64,000 nt of DNA. Source: Streptomyces sp. NBC_00259. Lineage in GTDB: Bacteria > Actinomycetota > Actinomycetes > Streptomycetales > Streptomycetaceae. Below, one piece after another: positions 17,168-25,942 of this stretch; within the stretch, counting starts at the first letter, position 1; each line of letters begins with the position of its first letter. The stretch spans positions 124,001 to 188,000 of the forward strand of contig NZ_CP108080.1 in NCBI RefSeq assembly GCF_036181745.1. Direction: 5' to 3'. A program made the position numbers and the translations under genes. The notes beneath the pieces were generated by a model, which was not told the origin of the DNA, did no database searches, and saw only the letters and a program-made list of their open reading frames with translations.

Positions 17168-18121
17168 ATGCTTGACGTGCGACGACTGAGGATCCTGCAG
17201 TACCTCTCCACCTACGGTACGGTCGCGGCCGCAGCCCAGGCGCTGCATCTGACCGCGCCCGCCATCTCGCAGCAACTCGCGGCGCTGGAGCGGGAAGTGG
17301 GGCTGCCCGTCGTGGAGAAGCAGGGGCGTACCCTGCGCCTGACCGCGGTCGGTGAGCTGCTGGTGTCCCACGCCGAGATCGTGCTGAGTGATCTGGCGGC
17401 CGCCGAGTCCGACCTGGAGGCCATCCGCGGTGGCGGTCATGGCACCGTGCGCGTCGCCGCCTTCGCCTCCGCGGCCCGCACGCTGATCGCTCCGCTCTGG
17501 AAGCGCATCCTCGGCACGGGGGAGGAAGCCGACGTCTCGCTGACGCTGGAGCTCGTCGAGCAGGAGCCCGACGCCGCACTGGAGACGTTGCGCCGCCGGA
17601 ACGTCGATCTGGCCGTCGTCCACGGGTACACGGTGCTGCCGCGGGACTTTCCCAGCGGATGCGAGCAGACCAAGCTTCTCGAGGAACCCGTCCTGCTCGC
17701 GCTCCACCCCGATCACGCCTCCCGCATGGGAATCGTGCCGGGTGAGCCCGTGGATCTCGCGCGCGTTTCCGGCATCCCCTGGCTCACACCGGGCCCGGAG
17801 ACGTCCTGTTACGAGATGACCCAGCGGGCCTGCGGCGCAGCCGGATTCGTTCCGGCCATCCGGGCCCGCAGCGGCGACTTCTCCGTGCTGGCGGCGCTGG
17901 TCGCCGCAGGCGCGGGGGCGGCCCTGCTGCCCCGCATGACCCTCCCGGACGCCACACAAGGGCCGATCAGCCTGCACCGCCTGCAGCGCCCCGTCACCCG
18001 CAGCGTCTACACCGTCAGCCGCAGCGGCACATCCCGCCGCCCCGACATCCGCCACCTCGCGGAGCTCCTGCAGCAGGCAGCAGCCGAAACCACCACGACC
18101 CTCGAGGCGGAACACGGCTGA
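17168..18121 (+). CDS. LysR-family transcriptional regulator
   Basis: 317 residues; start at ATG 17168 is fixed by AAGGA 8 bases upstream and by the family N-terminus MLDVRRLRILQYLSTYGTV. HTH: AAQALHLTAPAISQQLAALE; wing: PVVEKQGRTLRLTAVGELL. The effector domain contains VDLAVVHGYTVLP and AALVAAGAGAALLPRM. It precedes the EamA exporter gene on the same strand; a T-N11-A inverted repeat in between (18231-18247) suggests control of that exporter. Confidence 0.9.
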   Translation: MLDVRRLRILQYLSTYGTVAAAAQALHLTAPAISQQLAALEREVGLPVVEKQGRTLRLTAVGELLVSHAEIVLSDLAAAESDLEAIRGGGHGTVRVAAFASAARTLIAPLWKRILGTGEEADVSLTLELVEQEPDAALETLRRRNVDLAVVHGYTVLPRDFPSGCEQTKLLEEPVLLALHPDHASRMGIVPGEPVDLARVSGIPWLTPGPETSCYEMTQRACGAAGFVPAIRARSGDFSVLAALVAAGAGAALLPRMTLPDATQGPISLHRLQRPVTRSVYTVSRSGTSRRPDIRHLAELLQQAAAETTTTLEAEHG

Positions 18122-18136
18122 AGGCGCCGCATACCG

Positions 18137-18165
18137 AAGGGCCTGATGGCGGGGAGCAGGCCCTT
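18137..18165 (+). terminator. terminator after the second LysR gene
   Basis: AAGGGCCTG pairs perfectly with CAGGCCCTT over an 11-base loop, 15 bases after the stop. Confidence 0.65.
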
Positions 18166-18230
18166 GCCGCCGGCCTCCGCCAGGGCCCGCCGGTCGCCCT
18201 GAGTCACCACCTCGCACCTCTCTCAATTCA

Positions 18231-18271
18231 GGATCACTTTATGATCCAGCAAAAACAACTAACTGGACCTT
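18231..18271 (+). promoter_or_regulatory. EamA promoter with LysR-type dyad
   Basis: TATGAT (18240-18245) is a plausible -10. It is embedded in the inverted repeat GGATCA-N5-TGATCC (18231-18247), whose core ATCACTTTATGAT has the T-N11-A form favoured by LysR proteins. Next to it, ACTAACTGGACCTT (18258-18271) is the exact reverse complement of a sequence upstream of the first LysR gene. Confidence 0.5.
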
Positions 18272-18299
18272 CTGCTTTGTGAGGCGCACCGTAGGAGAT

Positions 18300-19316
18300 G
18301 TGAACGCACACATCACCTCCCGCAGCTTCCTCGCACTCGTGGGCGTCGTCGTGCTCTGGGCCTCCGCATTCCCGGCCATCCGGGTCGGCGTGGACGGCCT
18401 GGGTGTGGCGGCGCTGTCCTTCCTGCGGCTGGCCATCGCCGCCGTGGCTCTGATGGTGGTCGCGCCGTTCCTCGGGGTCCGCCGCCCCCGGTCCCGGGAC
18501 CTGCCGCTGATCGCACTCGCCGGCGCGACCGGCATGACCGCCTACCAAGTACTGCTGAACTGGGGCGAGGTCCATGTGTCCGCGGGCACCGCGAGCATGC
18601 TGATCTCCGTCGCTCCGGTCTTCAGCGTCCTGCTAGGCAGGACGTTCCTGTCCGAACCGGTGACGCGCCGTGTCGTCATCGGCAGCGGTGTCGCCATCGG
18701 CGGTTCCGTGATCGTCGCGTTCGCAGGAGGCTCCACGGGTTTCTCCGCCGGTGCGCTCGTGGTCCTCGCCGCCGCCGTCGTGCAGGGCGTGTACCACGTC
18801 GTCTCGAAGCCCCTCCTGCGCCGTTACAGCGGCGTGGAGGTCGCGACGTACGCGATGGTGGCGGGCACCGTCTTCGCCCTGCCGTTGCTCCCGGCGACAC
18901 TGCGCGCCGTCGCCAGCGCCCCGACGGGGGCACTGATCTCGGTGGCCTACCTCGGCCTTCTGCCCTCGGCCCTGGGGTTCGTCATCTGGGGCTACGCCGT
19001 GGCCCGGCTGCCGCTGTCCGTCTCCACCGCGGCCCTGTACCTGGTACCGCCGGTCACCCTCGTCGTCTCCTTCGTCTGGCTGTCCGAAGTCCCCCACCTC
19101 CTCGAGGTGGCAGGCGGCGCCGTCATCATCATCGGCGTGCTGCTGATCAACCGCCGCTCCCCCGCCATCACCCCTGAACAGTCCGCCCCGCCCACCGCAG
19201 AGCATCACGTGGATTCCGCCACGGGATCCGCCGGAGCCCGGACGGCTGCGTCTCATGGCCGCGCAACGGCCTGCGACGCCCCGCAGTCGCCGTCCGTCCA
19301 AGGGCACACATCATGA
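18300..19316 (+). CDS. EamA/DMT-superfamily transporter
   Basis: About 338 residues (345 if GTG 18279 is used). Ten hydrophobic helices in two EamA repeats are visible, with the typical opening FLALVGVVVLWASAFPAIRV, the repeat-ending VLLGRTFLSEP and the second-half LGLLPSALGFVIWGYA and LYLVPPVTLVVSFVWLSE. Members export amino acids, metabolites or drugs across the cytoplasmic membrane. The start is uncertain: GTG 18300 has AGGAG only 2 bases away, and GTG 18279 has none. The last 45 residues are a polar tail unusual for the family. Probably controlled by the adjacent LysR. Confidence 0.85.
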   Translation: MNAHITSRSFLALVGVVVLWASAFPAIRVGVDGLGVAALSFLRLAIAAVALMVVAPFLGVRRPRSRDLPLIALAGATGMTAYQVLLNWGEVHVSAGTASMLISVAPVFSVLLGRTFLSEPVTRRVVIGSGVAIGGSVIVAFAGGSTGFSAGALVVLAAAVVQGVYHVVSKPLLRRYSGVEVATYAMVAGTVFALPLLPATLRAVASAPTGALISVAYLGLLPSALGFVIWGYAVARLPLSVSTAALYLVPPVTLVVSFVWLSEVPHLLEVAGGAVIIIGVLLINRRSPAITPEQSAPPTAEHHVDSATGSAGARTAASHGRATACDAPQSPSVQGHTS

Positions 19317-19478
19317 CCGGCCTTCGTCGTGACTCCTGCGGCCGCCCCACTCCCGCCACGTCCCATGGCGGGCAACCGGAAGAGGAACGGCACCACCGAC
19401 GGCCGAAGGGGAGGCAGTCCACACGCGCCCATTCCTCACAACGACACCGCATCAGGCCAAAGTGACAAGGAGTCAGCC

Positions 19479-19700
19479 ATGTGTGAACACCAGCCGCGGT
19501 GCCCGGGAGCGAAGTCGCCCCAGCGCGACGCCGCCCGGATCCTCGTACCTCACCCCGAGCAGGGTTGGTACCTGCTGTGCAACAAAGTCGTGCGCTTCGA
19601 GGACGGCGGCGAACTGCTGCCCGACGGCACCGCACTCCCGTCATACGTCCACGCGGGGCACGGAACGCCGACCAACGCCCAACGGGAGAAGGCGTCATGA
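19479..19700 (+). CDS. DUF5999 family small protein
   Basis: 73 residues with AAGGAG 7 bases before ATG 19479. It carries the family features: MCEHQPRCP at the N-terminus, AARILVPHPEQGWYLLCN and FEDGGELLPDG in the centre. DUF5999 is a Streptomyces-type family of unknown role, with three cysteines that may bind a metal. Convergent with the F420-reductase-like gene 86 bases on. Confidence 0.85.
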   Translation: MCEHQPRCPGAKSPQRDAARILVPHPEQGWYLLCNKVVRFEDGGELLPDGTALPSYVHAGHGTPTNAQREKAS

Positions 19701-19785
19701 ACTCGCCGAGGACCAGCGCGCCGACATGGCCGGCCGCAGACGCCGACGGCCAAGCGCCGTATGGGCGCCAAGCACAGCTTGGCGG

Positions 19786-20520
19786 TCAGGCTGCCCGGCC
19801 GCTCGACGCCGAGGCGGCCGCCCTCGCGCTGGTCACGGCCCGTCCGCGCTCCGATTCCGTGAAGCGGACGAGCATCGCACGCAGCTCCCCGGCATCGACG
19901 TTCGCACCGAAAGGCTCGGTGCCCGGTTCGAGCCGTACTCCGTCGGCGAGGGGACCTGCCATGACGGGGTCGAAGCCGAAAGCGGTGACGAGGTCCGCGA
20001 CGGTGGCCAGGTCGTCCGGGTCGTCACCGGCGATCGCGATCGCCTTGCGTCCCAGCGCCCCCACGGGCTGAGCGCCATCCTCGAGATCGTGGTAGCCCAT
20101 GTGGTTGAACGCTTTGACCACCCGGGCTCCGGGCAGATACGCCTGCACGATCTCGCTCGAGGAGGTGAGCGGGTCGGTGAGGTCCTCGCGGATGCCGTCG
20201 ACCTCCCACCAGTAGTTCATGGCGTCGATGACGAGCCTGCCCCGCAGCGCCTCCGCCGGCACGGTGCGGTACTTGCCGAGCGGCAGCGCCAGGATGACGA
20301 CATCCGCCTCCGCCGCGGCCCTTGCCGCGGTGACCGGGACGGCGCCGGGCGTGAGCACTTCGACGGTGAGTGCGATCTTGGCCGGGTCGCCCGATCCGGC
20401 GACGAGTACGCGATAGCCGGCCGCCAGGGCCAGGCGTGCCAGCACGGTACCGACCTTCCCCGCACCCAGGATGCCGACCGTGCGCACCGCAGCGGTGGTG
20501 TCGGTGGTGGTCGTGTTCAT
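19786..20520 (-). CDS. NADPH-dependent F420 reductase-like protein
   Basis: 244 residues from the ATG ending at 20520 (GGAG upstream). The N-terminus has a dinucleotide loop [18 protein letters not shown], then the family blocks [23 protein letters not shown] and [13 protein letters not shown]420 reductases move hydride between NADPH and coenzyme F420. It is the last gene of a three-gene operon, 19 bases after a luciferase-like monooxygenase gene, so it may supply reduced F420 to those enzymes. Binding of F420 rather than another partner is inferred from family and context. Confidence 0.8.
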   Translation of the reverse strand: MNTTTTDTTAAVRTVGILGAGKVGTVLARLALAAGYRVLVAGSGDPAKIALTVEVLTPGAVPVTAARAAAEADVVILALPLGKYRTVPAEALRGRLVIDAMNYWWEVDGIREDLTDPLTSSSEIVQAYLPGARVVKAFNHMGYHDLEDGAQPVGALGRKAIAIAGDDPDDLATVADLVTAFGFDPVMAGPLADGVRLEPGTEPFGANVDAGELRAMLVRFTESERGRAVTSARAAASASSGRAA

Positions 20521-20539
20521 GCGTGCTCCATTCATGGCG

Positions 20540-21571
20540 TCAGCCCGCGAGGATGTCGCGGACCATCGGAAGCACCTTGGTGCCGTACAGCTCGACCGTG
20601 CGCAGGCGGGCGCTGATCGGCTGTGCCCCCGTGGTGTAGATGAGGTCGAAACGGCCGACGCCGAGCGTCTTGATGGCACGGGCCATCTTGCGGGCGACCG
20701 TCTCTGGAGAGCCGATGTAGAGCGAGCCGTGCTCGATCTCGGCCTCGTACTCCTCCTTGCGGATCGGCGGCCAGCCCCGCAGCGCGCCGATGCGGTCACG
20801 GATGACCTTGTAGTGGGGCCAGTGCAGCTCCCGGGCCTCCTCGTCCGTGTCCGCGATGAAGCCGGGCGAGTGCATTCCGACCGGGTGAGCGGTCGTACCG
20901 AACGTGTCGGTGGCTCGCTGATAGAGGTCGATGTAGGGCGCGAAGCGCTCCGGGCTTCCTCCGATGATGGCGATCATGAGCGGGAAGCCGTAGCGCGCGG
21001 TGCGGATGACCGACTGGGGTGAACCACCGACACCGACCCAGGTGCTCAGGTGCCCGGACTCGGTCCTGGGGAAGACGTCGGCGTCCTTGAGCGGAGCCCG
21101 CGTGGTGCCGCTCCAGGTGACCGGCTTCTCCTCCAGCACCTTGGCGAAAAGCTCGATCTTCTCCTCGAACAGCACGTCGTAGTCGCTCAGGTCGTATCCG
21201 AAGAGGGGGAACGACTCGGTGAAGGAGCCGCGCCCGAGGATGACCTCGGCCCGGCCGTTCGAGAGCGCGTCCACGGTCGAGAACCGCTGGAACACGCGGA
21301 CCGGATCGTCCGAACTCAGCACGGTCACGCCGGAGGAGAGGCGGATACGGCTGGTACGTGTGGCGATGCCGGCGAGCACGGTCTCCGGAGAGGAGATCGC
21401 GAACTCCGGGCGATGGTGTTCGCCGAGTGCGAGGACGTCGACGCCGGTCTCCTCCGCGAGAACGGCCTCGTCGAGGACCAGCCGGATGGCCCGCGCATCG
21501 GACACCGGGTGGCCCGAGTCGTCCGTCGGCACATCGCCGAACGTGTCCAGACCGAAGACGAGATCAGACAT
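20540..21571 (-). CDS. luciferase-like (LLM class) flavin/F420-dependent oxidoreductase, copy 1
   Basis: 343 residues, AAGGAG upstream; its start overlaps the end of the preceding paralogue by 8 bases. A bacterial-luciferase TIM barrel is evident: [51 protein letters not shown] and [19 protein letters not shown]. About half the residues match the neighbouring copy, so they arose by tandem duplication. Uses reduced FMN or F420 to oxidise or reduce an unknown substrate; the nearby F420-reductase-like gene favours F420. Confidence 0.88.
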   Translation of the reverse strand: MSDLVFGLDTFGDVPTDDSGHPVSDARAIRLVLDEAVLAEETGVDVLALGEHHRPEFAISSPETVLAGIATRTSRIRLSSGVTVLSSDDPVRVFQRFSTVDALSNGRAEVILGRGSFTESFPLFGYDLSDYDVLFEEKIELFAKVLEEKPVTWSGTTRAPLKDADVFPRTESGHLSTWVGVGGSPQSVIRTARYGFPLMIAIIGGSPERFAPYIDLYQRATDTFGTTAHPVGMHSPGFIADTDEEARELHWPHYKVIRDRIGALRGWPPIRKEEYEAEIEHGSLYIGSPETVARKMARAIKTLGVGRFDLIYTTGAQPISARLRTVELYGTKVLPMVRDILAG

Positions 21572-22613
21572 GGCTGGGCTCCTTCGTGAGCAGCTGCCTC
21601 ACCCGCGGGGCGACTTCACGGCCCAGCAGCTCGATCGTGCGGGCCCGGGCTTCGCGGGGAAGGTTCATGACGTCGTACTTGAGGTCGAAGCGGCTGAGGT
21701 GCAGATCGCGGGCCATCGTGGCGATCTTGCGCGCGACCGTCTCGGGAGAGCCGACGAAAAGCGCGCCCTTGCCGACTTCCGCCAGGTAGCGCTCGCGGGT
21801 CGGCTTGTAGAACCCGCGCTCCTCCGCGAGGGCGGTGACGACCGGCTGCCAGTACCGCCACCAGGTCTCGATCGCCTCCTCGTCGCTCTCGGCGATGAGC
21901 CCCAGCGAATGCTGGGCGACGGGTTGCATGGCATGCCCGAACTGTTCGAGCGTCCGGTGGTAGAGCTCGACGTGGCCGGCGAAGCGCTGGGGGCGTCCAC
22001 CGATGACGGCCAGCATGAGTGGCAGGCCGTAGCGGGCCGCGCGGACCACGGAGTTCGGGCTGCCGCCCACGCCGATCCAGGTGGGGATGCCACCGGGCGG
22101 CATCCGGGGACGCAGTCGCTGCTCGACGAGCGGCGGCCGGAACCGGCCCGACCAGGTCACCGTCTCCTCGCGCTGGAGGCGCATGAACAGGTCGAGCTTC
22201 TCCTCGAACAGCTCCTCGTAGTCGGCGAGGTCGTAGCCGAACAGCGGGAACGACTCCGTGGCCGAGGCCCGCCCCAGTACGAGCTGGGCGCGGCCGTTCG
22301 AGGCGGCGTCCAGCGTGGAGAACTCGTGGTAGAGCCGCACGGGGTCGTTGGTGCTGAGCACGGTCACCGAAGTGCCGAGCCGGATGCGTTCCGTCGCGGT
22401 GGCGATCGCGGCGAGCAGGACTGGGGTGGCGCTGTCGTTGTGACCTGCGCGGTAGTGCTCCCCGACGCTGAACGCGTCGATCCCCACCGCCTCGGCGAGC
22501 CGGGCCTCCTCGATCAGCAGGCGCACGGTCTCGGCATCGCTCAGCGGCCGGCCGCCGTCGGTGGCGACCTCCCCGAACGAGTTCAGCCCCAATTCGAACG
22601 CTGTGGCCGACAT
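21564..22613 (-). CDS. luciferase-like (LLM class) flavin/F420-dependent oxidoreductase, copy 2
   Basis: 349 residues from the ATG ending at 22613, preceded by AGGAGG. Motifs parallel those of copy 1: [71 protein letters not shown] and [15 protein letters not shown]. First gene of the three-gene operon. Its promoter shares the GCAAGTA element with the promoter of the MarR gene about 1 kb upstream on the same strand. Confidence 0.88.
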   Translation of the reverse strand: MSATAFELGLNSFGEVATDGGRPLSDAETVRLLIEEARLAEAVGIDAFSVGEHYRAGHNDSATPVLLAAIATATERIRLGTSVTVLSTNDPVRLYHEFSTLDAASNGRAQLVLGRASATESFPLFGYDLADYEELFEEKLDLFMRLQREETVTWSGRFRPPLVEQRLRPRMPPGGIPTWIGVGGSPNSVVRAARYGLPLMLAVIGGRPQRFAGHVELYHRTLEQFGHAMQPVAQHSLGLIAESDEEAIETWWRYWQPVVTALAEERGFYKPTRERYLAEVGKGALFVGSPETVARKIATMARDLHLSRFDLKYDVMNLPREARARTIELLGREVAPRVRQLLTKEPSHV

Positions 22614-22682
22614 GGACTCCTCCTGCGAGCTCCCCGGGCGCCCGACGTCGACGGATCGCACGACGGGCAACCAATTGCTTGA

Positions 22683-22719
22683 CGCATCAAATACTTGCCC
22701 AACGTAATTGAAGTGTCAA
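22683..22719 (-). promoter_or_regulatory. promoter and MarR-like site of the LLM/F420 operon
   Basis: On the minus strand a consensus TTGACA (-35, 22714-22719) is followed 17 bases later by AAGTAT (22691-22696). The -10 lies inside GCAAGTATTTGATGCG (22683-22698), which matches GCAAGTAATATGCG at the MarR gene promoter (23621-23634). Confidence 0.5.
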
Positions 22720-22839
22720 CCAAAGGCCGCGGGCGGCGTCGCGGGAGGGCGACGCAAGGCGCCCCTCACGCCACCGAGGGCATGCGGATCTGGCGAGTCC
22801 GCAGCGAAGGATTACAGAACGGCAGATATTGGACATGAG

Positions 22840-22986
22840 GAGGTGGGCACGGTACTGCGCTGGTCCCCGACGGCCGAGGAGCTGCCGGGGTACACCGCCC
22901 CAGAAGTCCTGGGGACGGACGAGGGAAACCGTGCACTCTTCCTCATGGCCCGGCTCACCACCCGCTGGGTCTGCCGTTACGGGTAG
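22840..22986 (+). pseudogene. remnant of a PAS / SpoIIE phosphatase / HATPase regulator
   Basis: The frame reads a PAS-domain piece (VLRWSPTAEELPGYTAPEVLG) fused directly to what looks like the C-terminal end of a serine-kinase-type ATPase domain (ALFLMARLTTRWVCRYG) and then stops. In intact Streptomyces proteins these blocks flank several hundred residues of GAF, phosphatase and ATPase domains. An internal deletion joined the two ends. Assignment is by recalled family pattern. Confidence 0.5.
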
Positions 22987-23139
22987 ACCTGTCGTCCTCG
23001 GAGCGGCACTCCTACGCGCCGGCGTACAGCCCTACGCCGCCGGCTTGGAGGACGATGGCGGGCAGCATCCGCCTGCGTGAACGGGCCTGATAGACCCAGC
23101 TGCCCGCGCGGGCGTGGCCGCGCCGGTCACGTACCCCGG

Positions 23140-23616
23140 TCACGTACCGACGCTGTTCAGGGCCACGGCGAGTTTCTTGAGGTCCAGGCCCGCCAGGTGG
23201 TCGAGGAAGTGGCGGCGGACGGCGGCCAAATGGTCCGGCCAGGCCTCCTCCAGGCGGACAAGACCCGCATCCGTGAGGATTGCGTTCCAGCCACGGGCGT
23301 CTTGATCCGACCTGGCCCGCTGGATGAGCCCTTGGCTCTCCAGCCGGCTCACCAGACGCGTCATACCGCTGAGCGACATCTCACAGGCGTCGGCGAGATC
23401 GCCCATGCGCAACTGACGGTCCGGAGCCTCGGACAGGTGCACCAGAGCCATGTACTCGATGAGGGAAAGCCTCTGCTCCCGGACCATGTCGGCGTCGATG
23501 GCGCGCGGCAGGGCGTGGATGAGGTGCGGAAGGGACCGTACGACGGCCTCTTCGTCCGGGGTGAGGGGTTGCAGCACTCGATCAGGGGCATCCGGCTGCC
23601 GTGCGGCGCGTGACAT
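23140..23616 (-). CDS. MarR-family transcriptional regulator
   Basis: 158 residues. The winged helix is clear: RLSLIEYMALVHLSEAPDRQ, LRMGDLADACEMSLSGMTRL, VSRLESQGLIQRARSDQDAR, followed by wing and C-terminal dimer helix. A near-perfect -10, TAATAT (minus strand, 23624-23629), lies 7 bases before the ATG ending at 23616 with no ribosome site, so translation is probably leaderless. A GCAAGTA motif overlaps this -10 and recurs at the LLM/F420 operon promoter; the protein is a candidate repressor of both. Confidence 0.88.
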   Translation of the reverse strand: MSRAARQPDAPDRVLQPLTPDEEAVVRSLPHLIHALPRAIDADMVREQRLSLIEYMALVHLSEAPDRQLRMGDLADACEMSLSGMTRLVSRLESQGLIQRARSDQDARGWNAILTDAGLVRLEEAWPDHLAAVRRHFLDHLAGLDLKKLAVALNSVGT

Positions 23617-23859
23617 GGACCGCATATTACTTGCTCAGCGAAGGAACGGGCCAGGGACGACGTTCCTAGCCCAGTGGCGCATCAGGCAACGTTCGCCCTG
23701 TCGACGAGAACGCGAAGGTGCTGGTCGTCAGCATGGCCCTTTCGCCGGATGATGCAGCGCGGATCATGCTGCCCCGCTCCTGGTCGACGTGGTCGGTGCC
23801 GTCGAGGGTGAAGTGCCGCAGCGCTCACGCACTCGCACTTCCACAGGACAGGGTGGCCG

Positions 23860-24414
23860 TCACGCGCCGCCAGGTACCTCTTCTCCTGCCTCCTGCTCGG
23901 CAGCGGATGCCGCCCCCGCGACGGTCCATGTTGCCATGCCCCACAGGGAGAGCGCAGAAGCAAGGCCCACCACGAGGCGAACGGTCTCGTCCGGGCCGTT
24001 CGTGAGCCAGACGGTCATGCCTGCCGCCCCGGAAGCGATCAACAGGGCCGCCGGTATGCGCAGTCGGGGCTGCTCGAACACCGCCGCCAAAGGCAGGAAG
24101 TGGAGCCCGACGACAACCGCGATCAGTGGGGGAACGAGCACCGGAACGCCGACCCGACCGCAGACGACGACGATGGCGATGATCAGCAGCCACTGAAGCG
24201 CGTTGATCTGGTTGAACCGCCGACGTCGGTCAACGGGGAATGGGCCCCCTGCCGATGCGGGAAGGAAACGGCGCGCGGCGAGCATCAGCCCCACCGTGAC
24301 GGCACAGCCAACGACGACCAGTACCTGCCGCATCAACCCGTCGAATGCGCTCGAGCCCAGCAGCCACCAGCCGAGCCCGAACAACGCGAGGAAGCCCACC
24401 CCTGACTTGAACAT
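23860..24414 (-). CDS. small polytopic membrane protein
   Basis: 184 residues from the ATG ending at 24414 (AGGAT upstream). Six hydrophobic segments can be counted, near residues 5-22, 25-45, 68-85, 90-110, 118-135 and 142-165, with RRRRFNQINALQW on a cytoplasmic loop. The shape and RRFNxINAxQW block resemble the DUF7010 group, which I recall only loosely. Role unknown. Confidence 0.65.
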   Translation of the reverse strand: MFKSGVGFLALFGLGWWLLGSSAFDGLMRQVLVVVGCAVTVGLMLAARRFLPASAGGPFPVDRRRRFNQINALQWLLIIAIVVVCGRVGVPVLVPPLIAVVVGLHFLPLAAVFEQPRLRIPAALLIASGAAGMTVWLTNGPDETVRLVVGLASALSLWGMATWTVAGAASAAEQEAGEEVPGGA

Positions 24415-24527
24415 GATCGGGATCCTAGGCGGAAGAGCAGCCCGCCGGTCCAAGGTTTCTCAACTTGACGCGAGCCTCGGTGACCCATCAACGCGCTGCA
24501 GTTGGCCCGTCCGGTCAACTGCGCAGC

Positions 24528-25088
24528 TCAGCCCGCGCCACGCGTGGTGCGGCTCAGTACGCTGCGGAACCGCTCCCTGCCGGCGACGACGCTCGCGTCC
24601 CAAAGACCCGCGATGTCCCCGGTCACCGAGAGCGCCTGAAGCCGCTGTTCCTCGCGCAGGAAGTCGGCACCCGCGACGTTCTGGTCCAGCATCCACATCG
24701 CGGTCAATGCCGCGTGGCCGCAGGACACCGCTGTTCCGGAATCACCGGCGCCATTGGCCAGCAAGGCGTAGCGCAGGACGAGGACGGCGAAGAAGGCGTA
24801 GGTGTCGGCGGGATCGGTGATCCCCTCCTCGGTGGGCTCGAGTTCGGGGAACAGATCCAGCAGGCGTACGCGCTCGGCAGCATCGGCCAGCGGCCGGTCG
24901 GCAAACCAGAGGTCGCGTACGGACTCCACATAGAAGTGCACGTCGGCCTCCCGTCCCGCCGCCCCCGCCCGCATGCCGATGAACAGCGGTGCCATGCGCT
25001 CCGAGCACGCCGCGACGTACAGACGAATCATCTCGCTGCCGCCATCGCGCAGTGCCACGCCCACCGCACCGTCGACCATCGTTTCCAT
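24528..25088 (-). CDS. hypothetical protein
   Basis: 186 residues from METMVDGAVGVALRDGG. It is acidic and probably soluble and helical (FFAVLVLRYALLANGAGD; AALTAMWMLDQNVAG). I do not recognise a family. GGGTGGGG is the only possible ribosome site. It lies 80 bases downstream of another hypothetical gene on the same strand and may form an operon with it. Confidence 0.6.
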   Translation of the reverse strand: METMVDGAVGVALRDGGSEMIRLYVAACSERMAPLFIGMRAGAAGREADVHFYVESVRDLWFADRPLADAAERVRLLDLFPELEPTEEGITDPADTYAFFAVLVLRYALLANGAGDSGTAVSCGHAALTAMWMLDQNVAGADFLREEQRLQALSVTGDIAGLWDASVVAGRERFRSVLSRTTRGAG

Positions 25089-25168
25089 GCCCCACCCATC
25101 CCCTGCCTCGGCCCTGAAGGTCTGTTCCGGAGGCGGTCCCCCACCTTCCACACATGTATGAACGCACG

Positions 25169-25510
25169 TCAACAGACGAAGGGTTTCGGTGGAACACCGT
25201 CACGCGGACACGGGCGCGGGTTCTCCAGCGCGGTGACGACCATGACCAGGAGATCGGTGTCCTGCTGTACGACACCGGCGGTCAGGACCCGGCCATCCAG
25301 GAGCCACTTCCGCACCGCGATGAACTCGTCGCTATCCGCTGCCGTCTGCTCGGCCTCGGCGAGGTTGCAGGCGAGCAAGGATTCCTCGATCTCGAGGAGG
25401 AACTCGGCCAGCGCCCGCTCGCCCTGCTCGTAGACGGCGTCCAGGTCGTCGAAGTAGCCCGACTCGTCGACATCGAACTCGGAATCGGGTTGTACGGAGG
25501 CCTCTCCCAC
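25169..25510 (-). CDS. hypothetical acidic protein
   Basis: 113 residues from GTG 25510. The N-terminal 60 residues are strongly acidic and predicted helical (DLDAVYEQGERALAEFLLEI); the C-terminal part is neutral. GC-rich third positions support coding. No known domain recognised; weak ribosome site. It precedes the other hypothetical gene on this strand. Confidence 0.55.
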   Translation of the reverse strand: MGEASVQPDSEFDVDESGYFDDLDAVYEQGERALAEFLLEIEESLLACNLAEAEQTAADSDEFIAVRKWLLDGRVLTAGVVQQDTDLLVMVVTALENPRPCPRDGVPPKPFVC

Positions 25511-25850
25511 TCGCCGCGCTTGTCGCCGCCGGTCCGCTTCGCCTTGGTGACCCAGCCGTCCCGCGGGCCGCTGTCGACGGTTGGCCAGAGTTCGCCCCGA
25601 CAGACTGCGTAGGCTGGATGGTCTCGATCGCGGACTCCGCGCCGCTCACCCTCCGAACCGTGGTGCGGCCGACGGTCTCCTTCGCTCAGGACAGCTCCCG
25701 CGCGCCGCGCCAGTGCCCGGAAACCGCGCAGCGCCTGAGTCGAAGGGCAGCGACGTTCGGATGCTGAGCGACACCGGAACTCCGAGCAGTCGTGCTCCGT
25801 CCTCCCGTGCCGGCGTCGGCCGGACCGGCAGGCTTCCGGGCGCTCGCTGG
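25511..25850. other. about 340 bases without a supported gene
   Basis: No frame shows a start with ribosome site plus family resemblance. On the minus strand a short in-frame stretch containing AYAVCRGELWPTVDSGP looks protein-like but is uninterpretable; it may be a remnant. Confidence 0.35.
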
Positions 25851-25942
25851 TAAAATGGGGGCACGCTTCGACACCGCCGGGCCCGTACCCATGGGTATGG
25901 GCCCTGGTGCGTTCCGGGCGCCCGACCCAGGAAGGTTCTCCC
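25851..25942 (+). promoter_or_regulatory. promoter and 5' leader with long hairpin of the DEAD-box helicase gene
   Basis: TAAAAT (25851-25856) is a strong -10, giving an inferred transcript start near 25863 and a leader of about 80 bases. The leader contains a 26-base near-perfect palindrome at 25879-25904, GGGCCC ... GGGCCC around CCCATGGG with one mismatched pair, then GAAGG 8 bases before the start. RNA helicase genes are often controlled by leader structure during cold shock; that this hairpin has such a role is inference. Confidence 0.5.
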
